Source: Chitinophagaceae bacterium
Lineage (GTDB): Bacteria; Bacteroidota; Bacteroidia; Chitinophagales; Chitinophagaceae
DNA: 40,953 bases
NCBI GenBank assembly: GCA_025360525.1
Contig: JANYCA010000147.1
Location: forward strand, 1 to 40,953
Reading direction: 5' to 3'
Positions 16,042 through 24,840 of this stretch are shown in pieces (the first letter of the stretch is position 1; every line of letters begins with the position of its first letter). The notes beneath the pieces are model-generated. The model was not told the origin of the DNA and did no database searches. It saw only the letters and a list, made by a program, of their open reading frames with translations. Both the position numbers and the translations under genes were made by a program.

Positions 16042-17196
16042 ATGGATATACTTAATAAGAAAACATTGCAGGAACTTTTGTCTGTAAGCAATGAAACATG
16101 CCTTTCTCTTTACATGCCTGCTCACCAAACCCATCCTGAAAATCTTCAGGACCCAATTGTTTTTAAAAAACTGTTGAAACACCTGGAGGCATCCTTACTG
16201 CAGCAATATGCGGCAAAGGAAGTAAGTCAATATCTGGCGCCGTTAGAATCGCTCATGAACGACAAGGTTTTTTGGAACCATACACCACCAGGCGTTGCTG
16301 TTTTTAGTACCGAGGGCTTTTTTAAAGTGATTGGCTTGCAGACAGCAGTTGAAGAACAGGCGATAGTTGCTGACAGCTTTCATACAAAACCACTCCGGCA
16401 GTATTTGCAAACAGCGGACCGCTATCAAGTACTCGGCTTAAGCCTTGACAGGATTCAACTTTTTGAAGGTAATCGTCACTCATTGGTTGAAATTGCATTG
16501 CCGGAAGAAATGCCTAAAACGCTTACAGCAGTGTTGGGCAAGGATGTAACTGAAAAACACTCCACTGTTGCGTCTTATGGTGGTGTTGGCAATGGAAGCG
16601 TAGATATGCATCATGGTGATGGAGGAATAAAAGACCAGGTAGATAATGATACGGAGAAGTTTTTCCGCTTCATCTCTAACGAAATATCGGAAAACTATTC
16701 AAAGCCATCAGGGCTTCCTCTTATATTGGCGGCGTTGCCAGAACATCATTCTCTTTTCCAGAAGGTTAATAAAAATCCGCTTTTAATAAAAGCAGGTATA
16801 ACTAAAAATCCGGAACATATACCTGCAGATACGCTTACAAAAATGGCCTGGGAAGTGATGGAGCCCGGGTATCTGTTAAAGATTAAAAACCTGGCAGATC
16901 AGTTTGGTCAGGGAAAAGCAAATAATAGGAGCAGCGATGATGTAGAAATAACCGCTGCTGCAGTGGCAGCCGGAAAAGTTGCTACTTTACTTGTAGAAGC
17001 TGGCCGGATTATACCGGGTAAAATTACAGACAGTAATACTGGCGTAATTGAAAACGAATTACTTAAACACCCCGAAACAGATGACCTATTAGATGACATA
17101 GCTAATATGGCAACAAAGATGGCATCGGACGTTTTAGTTTTACCACCTCATGATATGCCTACACATACTGGACTCGCTGCAATATTTCGTTACTAA
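16042..17196 (+). CDS. baeRF-family (archaeo-eukaryotic release-factor-like) protein
   Basis: The 384-residue protein resembles the bacterial archaeo-eukaryotic release-factor family (baeRF, family-3-like). The N-terminal region begins LSVSNETCLSLYMPAHQTHP, there is a middle KPLRQYLQTADRYQVLGLSLDR, and the C-terminal part ends in LDDIANMATKMASDVLVLP. Such proteins have an eRF1-like core and are proposed to release or rescue stalled ribosomes or act on aminoacyl-tRNA under stress; the biochemistry is little characterised. It is followed 14 bp later by an HPF/RaiA-like gene, which supports a ribosome-protection role. The molecular function is inferred. Confidence 0.8.
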   Translation: MDILNKKTLQELLSVSNETCLSLYMPAHQTHPENLQDPIVFKKLLKHLEASLLQQYAAKEVSQYLAPLESLMNDKVFWNHTPPGVAVFSTEGFFKVIGLQTAVEEQAIVADSFHTKPLRQYLQTADRYQVLGLSLDRIQLFEGNRHSLVEIALPEEMPKTLTAVLGKDVTEKHSTVASYGGVGNGSVDMHHGDGGIKDQVDNDTEKFFRFISNEISENYSKPSGLPLILAALPEHHSLFQKVNKNPLLIKAGITKNPEHIPADTLTKMAWEVMEPGYLLKIKNLADQFGQGKANNRSSDDVEITAAAVAAGKVATLLVEAGRIIPGKITDSNTGVIENELLKHPETDDLLDDIANMATKMASDVLVLPPHDMPTHTGLAAIFRY

Positions 17197-17210
17197 AAAA
17201 ATAAAATAAC

Positions 17211-17525
17211 ATGACTATTCAATTTAATACTGACAAAACAATAAGCGGAAGTGAAGCTAATATAGCACCCTTTACAGCCCAGATTGCAGACGAGTTAAGC
17301 AGGTTTGCCTCACAAATAACAAGGATAGAAGTACACCTTTCAGATGAAGATGGCAAGAAAGATGGACTGAACAACATACGCTGTTTAATGGAAGCAAGGA
17401 TTGAAGGAAAGCAACCCATTGCGGTTACCAACCAGGCCGATACCGTCGATCAGGCTGTGTCTGGGGCTATTGATAAACTTAAGGCTTCGCTGGAAACAAT
17501 TACAGGAAGAGACAGGAATTATTAA
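17211..17525 (+). CDS. HPF/RaiA-like ribosome-associated protein
   Basis: The 104-residue protein matches the short hibernation-promoting-factor/RaiA-type fold in outline: an N-terminal beta strand (MTIQFNTDK), a helix (FTAQIADELSRFASQITR), a strand (IEVHLSDEDGKK), then CLMEARIEGKQPIAVT and a final helix (DQAVSGAIDKLKASL). HPF proteins dock in the tRNA and mRNA channel of the small subunit and silence ribosomes in stress or stationary phase. It is probably cotranscribed with the baeRF gene upstream. This is a divergent HPF subgroup common in stress islands; ribosome binding is inferred from the fold. Confidence 0.75.
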   Translation: MTIQFNTDKTISGSEANIAPFTAQIADELSRFASQITRIEVHLSDEDGKKDGLNNIRCLMEARIEGKQPIAVTNQADTVDQAVSGAIDKLKASLETITGRDRNY

Positions 17526-17614
17526 AGCTATTGAGTTCATGTTTTTTGAAATAAAGCCAATGAGTTACCACCATATTAATTCATTCAGCCTTAGCTCGTT
17601 TTTTATACATCCAC

Positions 17615-17728
17615 ATGAAAGAAGAAAAAAAAATACTACATAAACTCTACGAAGAACTTGTTAAACTTCAAAGAGAGATAATATCATCGAACCTTAAATT
17701 GATAGCGAAATTTTTTTATCACCAATGA
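17615..17728 (+). pseudogene. Short fragment resembling the N-terminus of polyphosphate kinase 2
   Basis: A 37-residue reading frame begins MKEEKKILHKLYEELVKLQR and continues EIISSNLKLI before losing resemblance and stopping. The pattern LYEELVKLQREII with SSNLK is that seen shortly before the Walker A (EGRD-G-GK) motif of PPK2 proteins, and the kinase core is missing. PPK2 genes are often close to HPF and stress-protein genes, which fits. It might instead be an unrelated small protein, so confidence is low. Confidence 0.28.
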
Positions 17729-17986
17729 TTGCGAGTATGCAATTAAAATAAAAAATCGAAATCAATTCTCATTCATTCAACACCTAATAATGTCATTCAG
17801 CAGATGTATGATTTTTTTAAAACAGCAATGCACGTGGGTGAAAGTTCAAGAATGACGGGTAGTAAAGCGGATTTGTAGAGTAAGTAACCATTTTTTAGTA
17901 AACAGCAGCCTGCTTTTTACTTTCAAACTGCCCAATACCATCCATTCAAATACTTTTAACAACCGACAGATAAATCTAATCACCAG

Positions 17987-18068
17987 GCACACATAGCCAA
18001 CCTTACAAAAGAGCAGCAATTGCCAACACACACTAAACAGCCATCTAATTACGGTAGACAAAAAGCAT
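17987..18068 (+). repeat. Degraded third copy of the direct-repeat family
   Basis: GGCACACA, ACAAAAGAG followed by CAGCAATTGCCAACACACA, AAACAG and TAGACAAAA occur in the same order as in 5060-5166 and 10640-10740, with many substitutions and a short deletion. It lies ~110 bp upstream of the DUF389 gene. Confidence 0.55.
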
Positions 18069-18178
18069 AATTTCAAAACATTTTGCCTTGAAAGCCTCTG
18101 ACAATTTATGCTGCAAGCCAACTATTTATTATGGCTTATCTTAGCACACCATTATGTTGTGACATAAACAATTAACCT

Positions 18179-19484
18179 TTGACTAATTTATTTGATAAGT
18201 TTAAACTCAACGCCGAAAAAGAAGAACTGCAAACCGTAATCACAAACATTGATAACGGTGTTGTTTTTCGTGGTACAAATTTATGGGTACTCATTTTGCC
18301 ATCTTTGTGGCATCATTGGGATTAAATGTAAACTCGACAGCCGTTATTATTGGTGCTATGCTCATTTCGCCATTGATGGGGCCTATTATGGGTATTGGAT
18401 TGGGTATTGGCATTAACGATGTACCATTACTTCGCAAAGCAATTTATAATTTTCTGATTGCAACAGGTGTGGCTTTAAGCACATCAACAATTTTCTTTTT
18501 GCTTTCACCTTTAAATGAAGCACACTCCGAAATACTGGCAAGGACTTCTCCAACAATTTATGATGTGCTGATTGCATTTTTTGGTGGATTTGCAGGTATC
18601 ATAGCTATATCAAGTAAACAAAAAGGCAACGTAATACCTGGTGTAGCAATTGCCACCGCATTAATGCCACCACTTTGTACAGCAGGCTATGGTTTAGCAA
18701 CACTTCAATTTGGTTTTTTCTTCGGCGCATTTTATCTGTTTATCATCAACACTGTTTTTATTGCCTTAGCCACTTTTATAATTGTTCGCTTTTTACATTT
18801 TCCCTATAAGCACCTGCAAAATAAAAAGGCGGAAGCAATGGCACAACGAATTGTTTGGGTAGTAGTGCTGGCTACTTTACTGCCAAGTATTTATTTTGGT
18901 TACGATATGGTACGCAAAACAGGTTTACCAAAAATGCAAACAGCTTTATAGCCTATGAAGCCCATTTTACCAACGACTACTTATTGAATAAAAAAATTGA
19001 CCCCAAGAGTAAGAAGATTACCCTTGTGTTTGGTGGTAAAGAAATAATGCCGGAAGAAATTGAATTACTAAAAAGCCAGTTGAAAAAATACAATTTACAA
19101 ACGGCATCAGTAGAAATAAAACAAGGGTTTGCCTATTTATCAAACAATAATAACAAGGTAGAAAATGAGCAACTTTCTCAATTAACGATGGCATTGGAAG
19201 TAAAAGAAAAACAAGAAAAGCAGCTTCAATTAAAATTAGACAGCATTAATACTGGGCAAAAACTCAACAAACAAATTTATACGGAATTAAAAGCCCAGTA
19301 TCCCGCTTTAAAAAGTGCTATTTTGCAGCAATCCTATGTGCTAAGCGAAAGCGCTGGCTCTAAACAAACATTTTTAGTTTTGCTATCTATACCTGCAAGA
19401 GTTTCCTTACAGCAAAAAGCAAAAATCGAAAACTGGCTTAAAGTCAGATTAAATCAACAAAATATAAATCTAATATTTCAGTAA
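18179..19484 (+). pseudogene. DUF389 membrane protein interrupted by two one-base losses
   Basis: The conceptual protein of about 435 residues is a DUF389-family membrane protein. Segment one starts at TTG 18179 (LTNLFDKFKLNAEKEEL with [12 protein letters not shown]). Segment two (18290-18915) holds [38 protein letters not shown] and [14 protein letters not shown]. Segment three (to 19484) is the cytoplasmic C-terminus, starting [16 protein letters not shown]. The frame drops by one base near 18293-18297 (T-run) and again near 18916-18919 (A-run). Adding one base at each restores continuity. Both are homopolymer sites, so sequencing error is as likely as real decay. The stop overlaps the next start (TAATG), indicating an operon with the glycosyltransferase/phosphatase and antiporter genes. 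The function of DUF389 proteins is not established. Confidence 0.8.
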
Positions 19485-20857
19485 TGATTACAGTTATTAT
19501 TCCGGCATTAAACGAAGAAACAACTATCCGAAAAGTTATTCATTTTGCAAATAATTCAAAGCATGTTACAGAAGTAATTGTAGTGGATGACAAATCAATG
19601 GACAATACCGTTGAAGAAGCCCGTAAAGAGGGTGCAACTGTAATTACAAGCACCAAATTAGGTAAGGGAGCTTCTATGAAAGATGGAGTACTGGTAGCAA
19701 AAAATGAAGTAATCGCTTTTTTAGATGCTGATATCATAACCTATCCCGCCAATGTTATTGAGTTACTTAGTTCGCCACTGCTAAACAATGAAGCTGATTT
19801 TGTAAAATCATATTTTACAAGGCAGGCAGGCAGGGTTACTGAATTAGTTGCAAAGCCACTATTATCTATTCTTAATCCAACCTTTCCTAATTTTCAGCAA
19901 CCTTTAAGCGGTATGATAGCAGGAAAGAAAAGCCTGTTTGAAAAATGCGAATTTGAAGAAGGATATGGTGTGGACATTGGCATATTGATGGACATGCACA
20001 ATTTAGGGGCAAGAATTACCGAGGTAAGTATTGGTAATATAGAAAACAGGATGCAGGCATTGGAACAATTAGGCAAGATGAGCCGGGAGGTAGCAAGAAC
20101 CATTATGAAGAAATCAAAAGAAATGCATTCTCAAAATCTGGAGACATACGAAAATATACAGGTGATAAGGGAACAAATGGAATTTGCAATTCGTGAAGGC
20201 TTGATGTCTCTAAAAAAGATTGCCATGTTTGATATGGATAATACCATTTTACGAACAAGTTTTATTAACACTGCTGCTGCAGAATTTGGATTTAAAAAAG
20301 AACTGGTTGACATAGTTACCAATAACAACAATCCATTTATCCGAACCAAGCTTATTGCCCGTTTGCTCAAAGGGAAAAGTATTGGTGATTTATTAACGTT
20401 GACGGATAAAATTGAGGTAACACCTAATCTACATGAAGTGGTAAAGCAATTAAAAGAGCAAGGCTATATTACAGGCATAATCAGCGATAGTTATGATTGC
20501 ATAACCAATCACCTGAGAAATAAATTTGGTTTTGATTTTACCATTTCTAATGAATTGGAATTTTCCAAAAGTGTTGCTACCGGCGAAGTAAAAATTCCAT
20601 CCTTATTTTTTTCAGATGATAAAAGCCAGTGCAAGCACGATTATTGCAAACTAAATGCACTTATAAATATCTGCGACAAATATGATGTGGATTTAAAAAA
20701 TACGCTGGTGGTTGGCGATGGCGAAAATGATATTTGCTGTATTAAAAAAGCTGGTATTGGTGTTGCATTTTGTTCTACCAATCATTTGGTTGATACTGTC
20801 GCAGATTATATCATCAAAGAACCGGACTTTAAATTATTACTACCAATATTAAACTGA
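19484..20857 (+). CDS. Fused GpgS-like glycosyltransferase and HAD phosphatase
   Basis: The 457-residue protein has two enzymes in one chain. Residues 1-230 are a GT-A glycosyltransferase with a nucleotide-sugar/metal site D81-A-D83 (AFLDADI). GRVTELVAKPLLSIL, QPLSGMIAGKKSL and GYGVDIGILMDMHNLGARI align with glucosyl-3-phosphoglycerate synthase (GpgS). Residues about 245-457 are a HAD phosphatase of the SerB-like type: nucleophile D250 and D252 (FDMDNT), a later SDSYD block, and the acidic motif IV D412/D416 (GDGENDICCIKKAG). A plausible sequence is UDP/GDP-glucose plus 3-phosphoglycerate to glucosyl-3-phosphoglycerate, then dephosphorylation to glucosylglycerate, a compatible solute. The phosphatase could instead act on another phosphate. 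It is translationally coupled to the DUF389 gene and one base from the antiporter gene. Confidence 0.82.
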   Translation: MITVIIPALNEETTIRKVIHFANNSKHVTEVIVVDDKSMDNTVEEARKEGATVITSTKLGKGASMKDGVLVAKNEVIAFLDADIITYPANVIELLSSPLLNNEADFVKSYFTRQAGRVTELVAKPLLSILNPTFPNFQQPLSGMIAGKKSLFEKCEFEEGYGVDIGILMDMHNLGARITEVSIGNIENRMQALEQLGKMSREVARTIMKKSKEMHSQNLETYENIQVIREQMEFAIREGLMSLKKIAMFDMDNTILRTSFINTAAAEFGFKKELVDIVTNNNNPFIRTKLIARLLKGKSIGDLLTLTDKIEVTPNLHEVVKQLKEQGYITGIISDSYDCITNHLRNKFGFDFTISNELEFSKSVATGEVKIPSLFFSDDKSQCKHDYCKLNALINICDKYDVDLKNTLVVGDGENDICCIKKAGIGVAFCSTNHLVDTVADYIIKEPDFKLLLPILN

Positions 20858-20858
20858 C

Positions 20859-22133
20859 ATGATTACAGCACTAATTATTATTGTTTTTGTTGTAGGATAC
20901 ATTGCTATTGCATTTGAACATCCTTTAAAACTTAACAAGGCTGCTTCGGCTTTAATTACAGGCGTACTTTGCTGGACAATTTATATTCTTCAAAGCGATT
21001 CCACACATACAGTAAGTGAGGAATTGCTGCATCATTTAGGCGAAATATCTTCTATCCTGTTTTTCTTATTGGGTGCTATGACCATCGTGGAGTTAATTGA
21101 CACTCACAACGGATTTGATATCATTACGCAAAGAATAAAAACTACCAGCAAGCAAAAGCTATTACTTATCATTACAGTACTTACCTTTTTTCTTTCTGCC
21201 TTGCTGGATAATTTAACTACAGCGATTGTAATGACATCTCTTTGTTCTAAAATATTAAATGAGAAAGAAGACAGGCTTTGGTTTGCTGGTATGATTGTGA
21301 TTGCAGCCAATGCAGGTGGTGCATGGTCGCCATTGGGCGATGTTACTACCACCATGCTTTGGATTGGCGGGCAAATTACAGCATTGAATATTATGAAGCA
21401 GCTAATACTACCTAGTATTGCTGTTTGTATTTTTCCTGCATTAATTGTTGCGTACCGGTTTAAAGGGAAAAAATTTAGTGCCATTCCTGAATCGGTTTGC
21501 ACTGAAAAAGAAAAAAAAGATGGTAGAATCATTCTTTTTTCCGGCGTGGGTTTTTTGATTTTTGTGCCGGTTTTTAAAACCCTTACTCACCTGCCCCCAT
21601 TTATGGGCATGTTACTTGCGTTGGGTTTTATGTGGGTAATTACAACCATTATCCATAATAGTAAAGACGAAGAAGTTGCAGAAAGGTATACAGTAGCCAA
21701 AGCTCTGCAGAAAGTGGATACACCAAGTATTTTATTTTTTTTGGGAATATTGTTAGCTGTATCAGCCCTTCAATCTTTTGGCTTATTAAAACAAATGGCA
21801 GACATACTTAACTCCACTTTAAAAAATGATTATTTAATAGGAACTGCATTGGGATTGCTTTCTGCCATTGTTGATAATGTACCCTTAGTTGCAGCATCAC
21901 AAGGAATGTATGATTTATCAACCTATCCAACTGATCATCCTTTTTGGGAGTTTCTTGCTTTTACAACAGGAACAGGAGGAAGTGCCATTATAATTGGTTC
22001 AGCAGCCGGCGTAGCTGTGATGGGAATTGAGCATATTGATTTTATGTGGTATCTGAAAAAAATTAGCTGGCTGGCATTAATTGGTTTTGTTGCAGGTATT
22101 TTGGTATTTCTATTGCAAATGCAAATTGGATAG
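20859..22133 (+). CDS. nhaD: NhaD-family Na+/H+ antiporter
   Basis: The 424-residue integral membrane protein has about eleven to twelve hydrophobic helices. Family motifs include FEHPLKLNKAASALI near the N-terminus, LLDNLTTAIVM (helix-break region), GGAWSPLGDVTTTMLWIGGQ and, in the second half, DNVPLVAASQGMYDL and TGTGGSAIIIGSAAGVAVMG. These are characteristic of NhaD, a member of the ion-transporter superfamily. It would exchange cytoplasmic Na+ (or Li+) for external protons and help in alkaline or salt stress. It is the third gene of an operon with DUF389 and the glycosyltransferase/phosphatase, and a decayed chloride channel follows. Confidence 0.9.
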   Translation: MITALIIIVFVVGYIAIAFEHPLKLNKAASALITGVLCWTIYILQSDSTHTVSEELLHHLGEISSILFFLLGAMTIVELIDTHNGFDIITQRIKTTSKQKLLLIITVLTFFLSALLDNLTTAIVMTSLCSKILNEKEDRLWFAGMIVIAANAGGAWSPLGDVTTTMLWIGGQITALNIMKQLILPSIAVCIFPALIVAYRFKGKKFSAIPESVCTEKEKKDGRIILFSGVGFLIFVPVFKTLTHLPPFMGMLLALGFMWVITTIIHNSKDEEVAERYTVAKALQKVDTPSILFFLGILLAVSALQSFGLLKQMADILNSTLKNDYLIGTALGLLSAIVDNVPLVAASQGMYDLSTYPTDHPFWEFLAFTTGTGGSAIIIGSAAGVAVMGIEHIDFMWYLKKISWLALIGFVAGILVFLLQMQIG

Positions 22134-22198
22134 GCTGGCTGTCTAAATGGAAATAATAATCAAATCTATTAACGAAGATTAAAATATTTTACCAATAG

Positions 22199-22550
22199 AT
22201 TATCCAATTTCTGCGGACAAAGCTTACCAGAATGCAATTCATGATGGTAATTGCTACGCTTACAGGGCTTGCATCCGGGCTTGTAGCGGTGTTACTTAAA
22301 ACGTTGGTTCATTTCATTCAGCATTGGATAAAAGAAACACCTGTTTCAAATCTTGCCTATTTATTATTTCCGGGCTTTGGTTTAATCATAACAGTTTTTA
22401 TTATCCGTAATTTCTTTGGAGGGCAAATAGAAAAAAGGTATCGCAATGGTATTGAAAGCCATTGCCCGTAAGTCTTCTTTCATTCCACTAAATCATACTT
22501 AACTGCATGTAGTTACCAGTTCGATAACAGTTGGGTTAGGCGGCTCCGTG
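22199..22550 (+). pseudogene. Decayed ClC-family chloride channel, N-terminal part
   Basis: The ATG at 22232 opens MQFMMVIATLTGLASGLVAV, followed by LLKTLVHFIQHWI and FFGGQIEK, the first helices of ClC chloride channels/transporters; similarity extends upstream to 22199 with no start codon. An extra A in the run near 22431-22436 shifts the frame. The continuation GIAMVLKAIARKSSFIPLNH is interrupted by TAA at 22500-22502 where Tyr is expected, then LHVVTSSITVGLGGSV. Homology stops at 22550, before the rest of the channel (GSGIP/GREGP filter motifs). The gene is a remnant. Its position after the antiporter fits a former ion-homeostasis operon. Confidence 0.8.
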
Positions 22551-22576
22551 AATGTCAAGCAAGCTAAACTGTTTTA

Positions 22577-22711
22577 AACGAAAACAATCGACCAACTTTG
22601 ATTGTGAATGACATGAAACTTGGCGAAAACGCATCAGGTGCCATAGGATTATTTATTGATGTAAAATCGTAAGGCTATTTTAGCGACTTAAAAACTACTA
22701 ACAAACAATAA
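22577..22711 (+). pseudogene. C-terminal fragment resembling a ConA-like/DUF1080-type domain
   Basis: Reading from 22577 gives NENNRPTLIVNDMKLGENAS followed by GAIGLFIDVKS, a TAA at 22670-22672, then GYFSDLKTTNKQ and TAA. The pattern ASGAIGLFID(V)GTEGYFSDLK is that seen at the end of concanavalin-A-like domains of DUF1080/3-keto-disaccharide-hydrolase-type proteins. The start of the domain is missing: upstream in the same frame is a stop and then the ClC remnant. It is a short, dead fragment immediately ahead of the alpha/beta hydrolase gene. The family assignment is tentative. Confidence 0.4.
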
Positions 22712-22724
22712 ACTGTTTTAAAGA

Positions 22725-23584
22725 ATGTATTCAAGATTATTTTCAGTCCTGTTTTTTTTAATTGTTTGTTCAAATATTTATGGGCAACAACAATTAAGGA
22801 GATTTTTTCAACCAGCTAATTTGGTAAATAAAATATCTTTTGGTGCAAATGAAAAAGCTGGGCGTTATGTACATGCGAAAGATGCCAAAATATATTACGA
22901 AGTTTACGGAAAAGGGTAACCCATCGTATTGCTACATGGTGGTTTATTTGGTTCTACAATAGAAATGGCGGCATTTATTGATAGTCTAAAAATAAACTTT
23001 CAAGTGATTGCTGTTTCTACAAGAGGACATGGCAAATCTGAAATTGGCACCAACCCGCTTACGCTAGAACAAAGGGCCAATGACGTAATGGCCGTCATCA
23101 ATTCTGTAACAAAAGACAGTGTCAATATTCTTGGATTCAGCGATGGCGGTTTTACAGCCTACAAAATAGCTTCACTGTATCCAGCCTGCGTAAAGAAAAT
23201 GGTTGTAATTGGTGCTGGAGAATTATATCCTGGGTTAAGGGAATTTAATTTTAGTGCAAAACAAGCCATAAGTATGGACACTATTTATTGGAATCAGCAA
23301 TTAAAACTAATGCCAGAACCAAACAGGCTTGAAGAGGTTTTTGAACAAGTGAGTAGTTGTTATAATAAATTGACCGTAGGAAAAGATTTATTGAGTTCTA
23401 TAAAATGTCCTGTTTTAGTTATGGCGGGCGACCGTGACCAAAGTAATAGCGTTGAACACGTAGTGAATGCTGCACGAATGATTCCTGTCCATCAGATAAG
23501 TATTATTCCAAATAGCACACACCCTGTTTTTAATGAAAATTTGCAGCGGTTTGGGCTAGTTTAGCTCCTTTTTTAAAAGAATAA
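22725..23584 (+). pseudogene. Secreted alpha/beta hydrolase interrupted by a stop and a frameshift
   Basis: The conceptual 285-residue protein has a signal peptide (MYSRLFSVLFFLIVCSNIYG) and an alpha/beta-hydrolase fold: YYEVYGKG-PIVLLHGG (oxyanion strand), STRGHGKSE, nucleophile Ser in LGFSDGGFTAY, acid-loop region VLVMAGDRDQ and catalytic His in NSTHPVF. An in-frame TAA at 22917-22919 sits where homologues have Glu (YGKGEPIVLLHGG), consistent with GAA to TAA. Near the end a one-base loss around 23545-23550 replaces the expected AVWASLAPFLKE (ending at 23584) with FGLV and a stop at 23562-23564. Reinitiation within the second part could not restore the oxyanion strand with its signal peptide, so the gene appears inactive. 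Confidence 0.82.
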
Positions 23585-24004
23585 AAGGCAAGATATCAGT
23601 CAAATTAATAGAGCATTACTTACAAGCAATATCAACTTCAGCAATAATGGGTAAGGACAGACCGATTAGCAGCGTATAAGAAATCAAGCTTTTTCAGGCA
23701 GGCGCACCACTCCATCCTGTGGCTGCTTTGTCACTACAATTTCAAGTTAAATACAATTTCAGTTTTGCAAATTTGTTAATAAATATATTTTAACCTTGGA
23801 TAAAGATTTTCTATGCTGCCTAAAATTACAGATGCGTAGAACTGTAGTGTTTTCAGGTTGTGTACTAATAACAGGCAATACTAAGTATAATGCCTGCGCA
23901 CGGGGTACAGGTTGCTTATCCGGCAGATAAATAAATAATCTTAATAATATTTTTGACTTTAGGTCATATTTTTATATTTTTATATTTTATATAAAGCCAA
24001 CGTT
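23585..24004. other. Spacer with a repeat copy ahead of the receiver gene
   Basis: I see no gene. Positions 23704-23752 carry one copy of the composite repeat's left half (GCTGCTTTGT, ACAATTTCAAGTT). The last 80 bases are very AT-rich. TATTTTTG at 23948-23955 fits a TAnnTTTG box but has no clear -33 partner, so a promoter there is only possible. Confidence 0.5.
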
Positions 24005-24448
24005 ATGAGTAACTACGAACCAATAATTATTATTGAAGATGACGAAGATGATCAGGAGTTATTAAAAGAAGTATTTGAAAAATTGAAATACCCGAACAAG
24101 TTATTGTTCTTTTCCGATGGACAAAGTGCATTAGATTTTTTAAATGCTTCAACGTTGGTACCATTTCTAATACTTTCCGACATTAATCTTCCAAAACTTG
24201 ATGGATTTGCGCTAAGGAGCAAAATAAAGATGGATGCAGGATTACAACTTAGGTGTATTCCCTACATTTTTTTTTCAACAGCTTTAAATCAGAAGGCTGT
24301 GATAGATGCTTATAGCATGTCCGTTCAAGGTTTTTTTGTAAAGCCAACTTCCATGGAAGAAATAGAAAAAACAATTACTGTAATTATGGAGTATTGGAAA
24401 AGATGTGCTGCACCTAACAACTTTATTATGCATGTGCTAAAACAATAA
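24005..24448 (+). CDS. Stand-alone receiver-domain protein
   Basis: The 147-residue protein is a single CheY-like receiver of the Rcp1-like type. It has an acidic patch (EDDEDDQ at 11-17), phospho-acceptor D59 (LSDINLPKLDG), the switch residue in FFSTA (S91/T92) and the conserved Lys K113 (FFVKPTS). No output domain is present. Such receivers pass phosphate to or from hybrid kinases or phosphotransfer proteins. No kinase gene is adjacent, so its partner is elsewhere. A tail after the receiver (YWKRCAAPNNF) looks unstructured. Confidence 0.88.
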   Translation: MSNYEPIIIIEDDEDDQELLKEVFEKLKYPNKLLFFSDGQSALDFLNASTLVPFLILSDINLPKLDGFALRSKIKMDAGLQLRCIPYIFFSTALNQKAVIDAYSMSVQGFFVKPTSMEEIEKTITVIMEYWKRCAAPNNFIMHVLKQ

Positions 24449-24500
24449 ATTATAAATGTAAATAGGTCTTTTTTAAATACTTCTATTGCATAAAAACCAG

Positions 24501-24735
24501 ACTGGCACAGCACGCCGTCCTTTGTCTGCTTTGTTACTACAATTTCAACTTGAATATTTTTCTTGCCATTTCTGGTGACCACTTTCACCGTCTGTGTAGG
24601 TACCCCCACCCACGTGTAGCAAAATAAAGGATGATTTTTGCGTGGCTGGTTTTTTGGTTGGATAATCGGCCATTCAACGCAATACAGAAATCAATTAAAA
24701 GCTACCAGTTACAAGCCCAAACAGGCCAGTTACTG
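24501..24735 (+). repeat. Composite dispersed repeat, copy 3 (complete)
   Basis: The left half (ACTGGCACAGCAC, CTGCTTTGTTACTACAATTT) matches 23704-23752 and 33858-33912. The right half (CCCACCCACGTG, AGCAAAATAAAGGAT, CATTCAACGCAA, AGCCCAAACAGGCCAG) matches 4584-4710. Both halves are adjacent here, showing that they form one unit. Confidence 0.65.
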
Positions 24736-24840
24736 ATAGGTGGAGTTATCTTCTTTATATATTCGTTGCATCGTATTATTTATTAGTCTTTTACAAATAC
24801 ATTTACCATATAGTTGATATGCAGGGAGGGCCGCATTTAT

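Larger units (their letters stand above)
17526..18178. other. Spacer with a possible polyphosphate-kinase fragment and a degraded repeat
   Basis: The first ~200 bases carry a short reading frame resembling a polyphosphate kinase 2 N-terminus (listed separately). The stretch 17987-18068 is a degraded copy of the direct-repeat family. The remainder is AT-rich and shows no gene. Confidence 0.5.
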
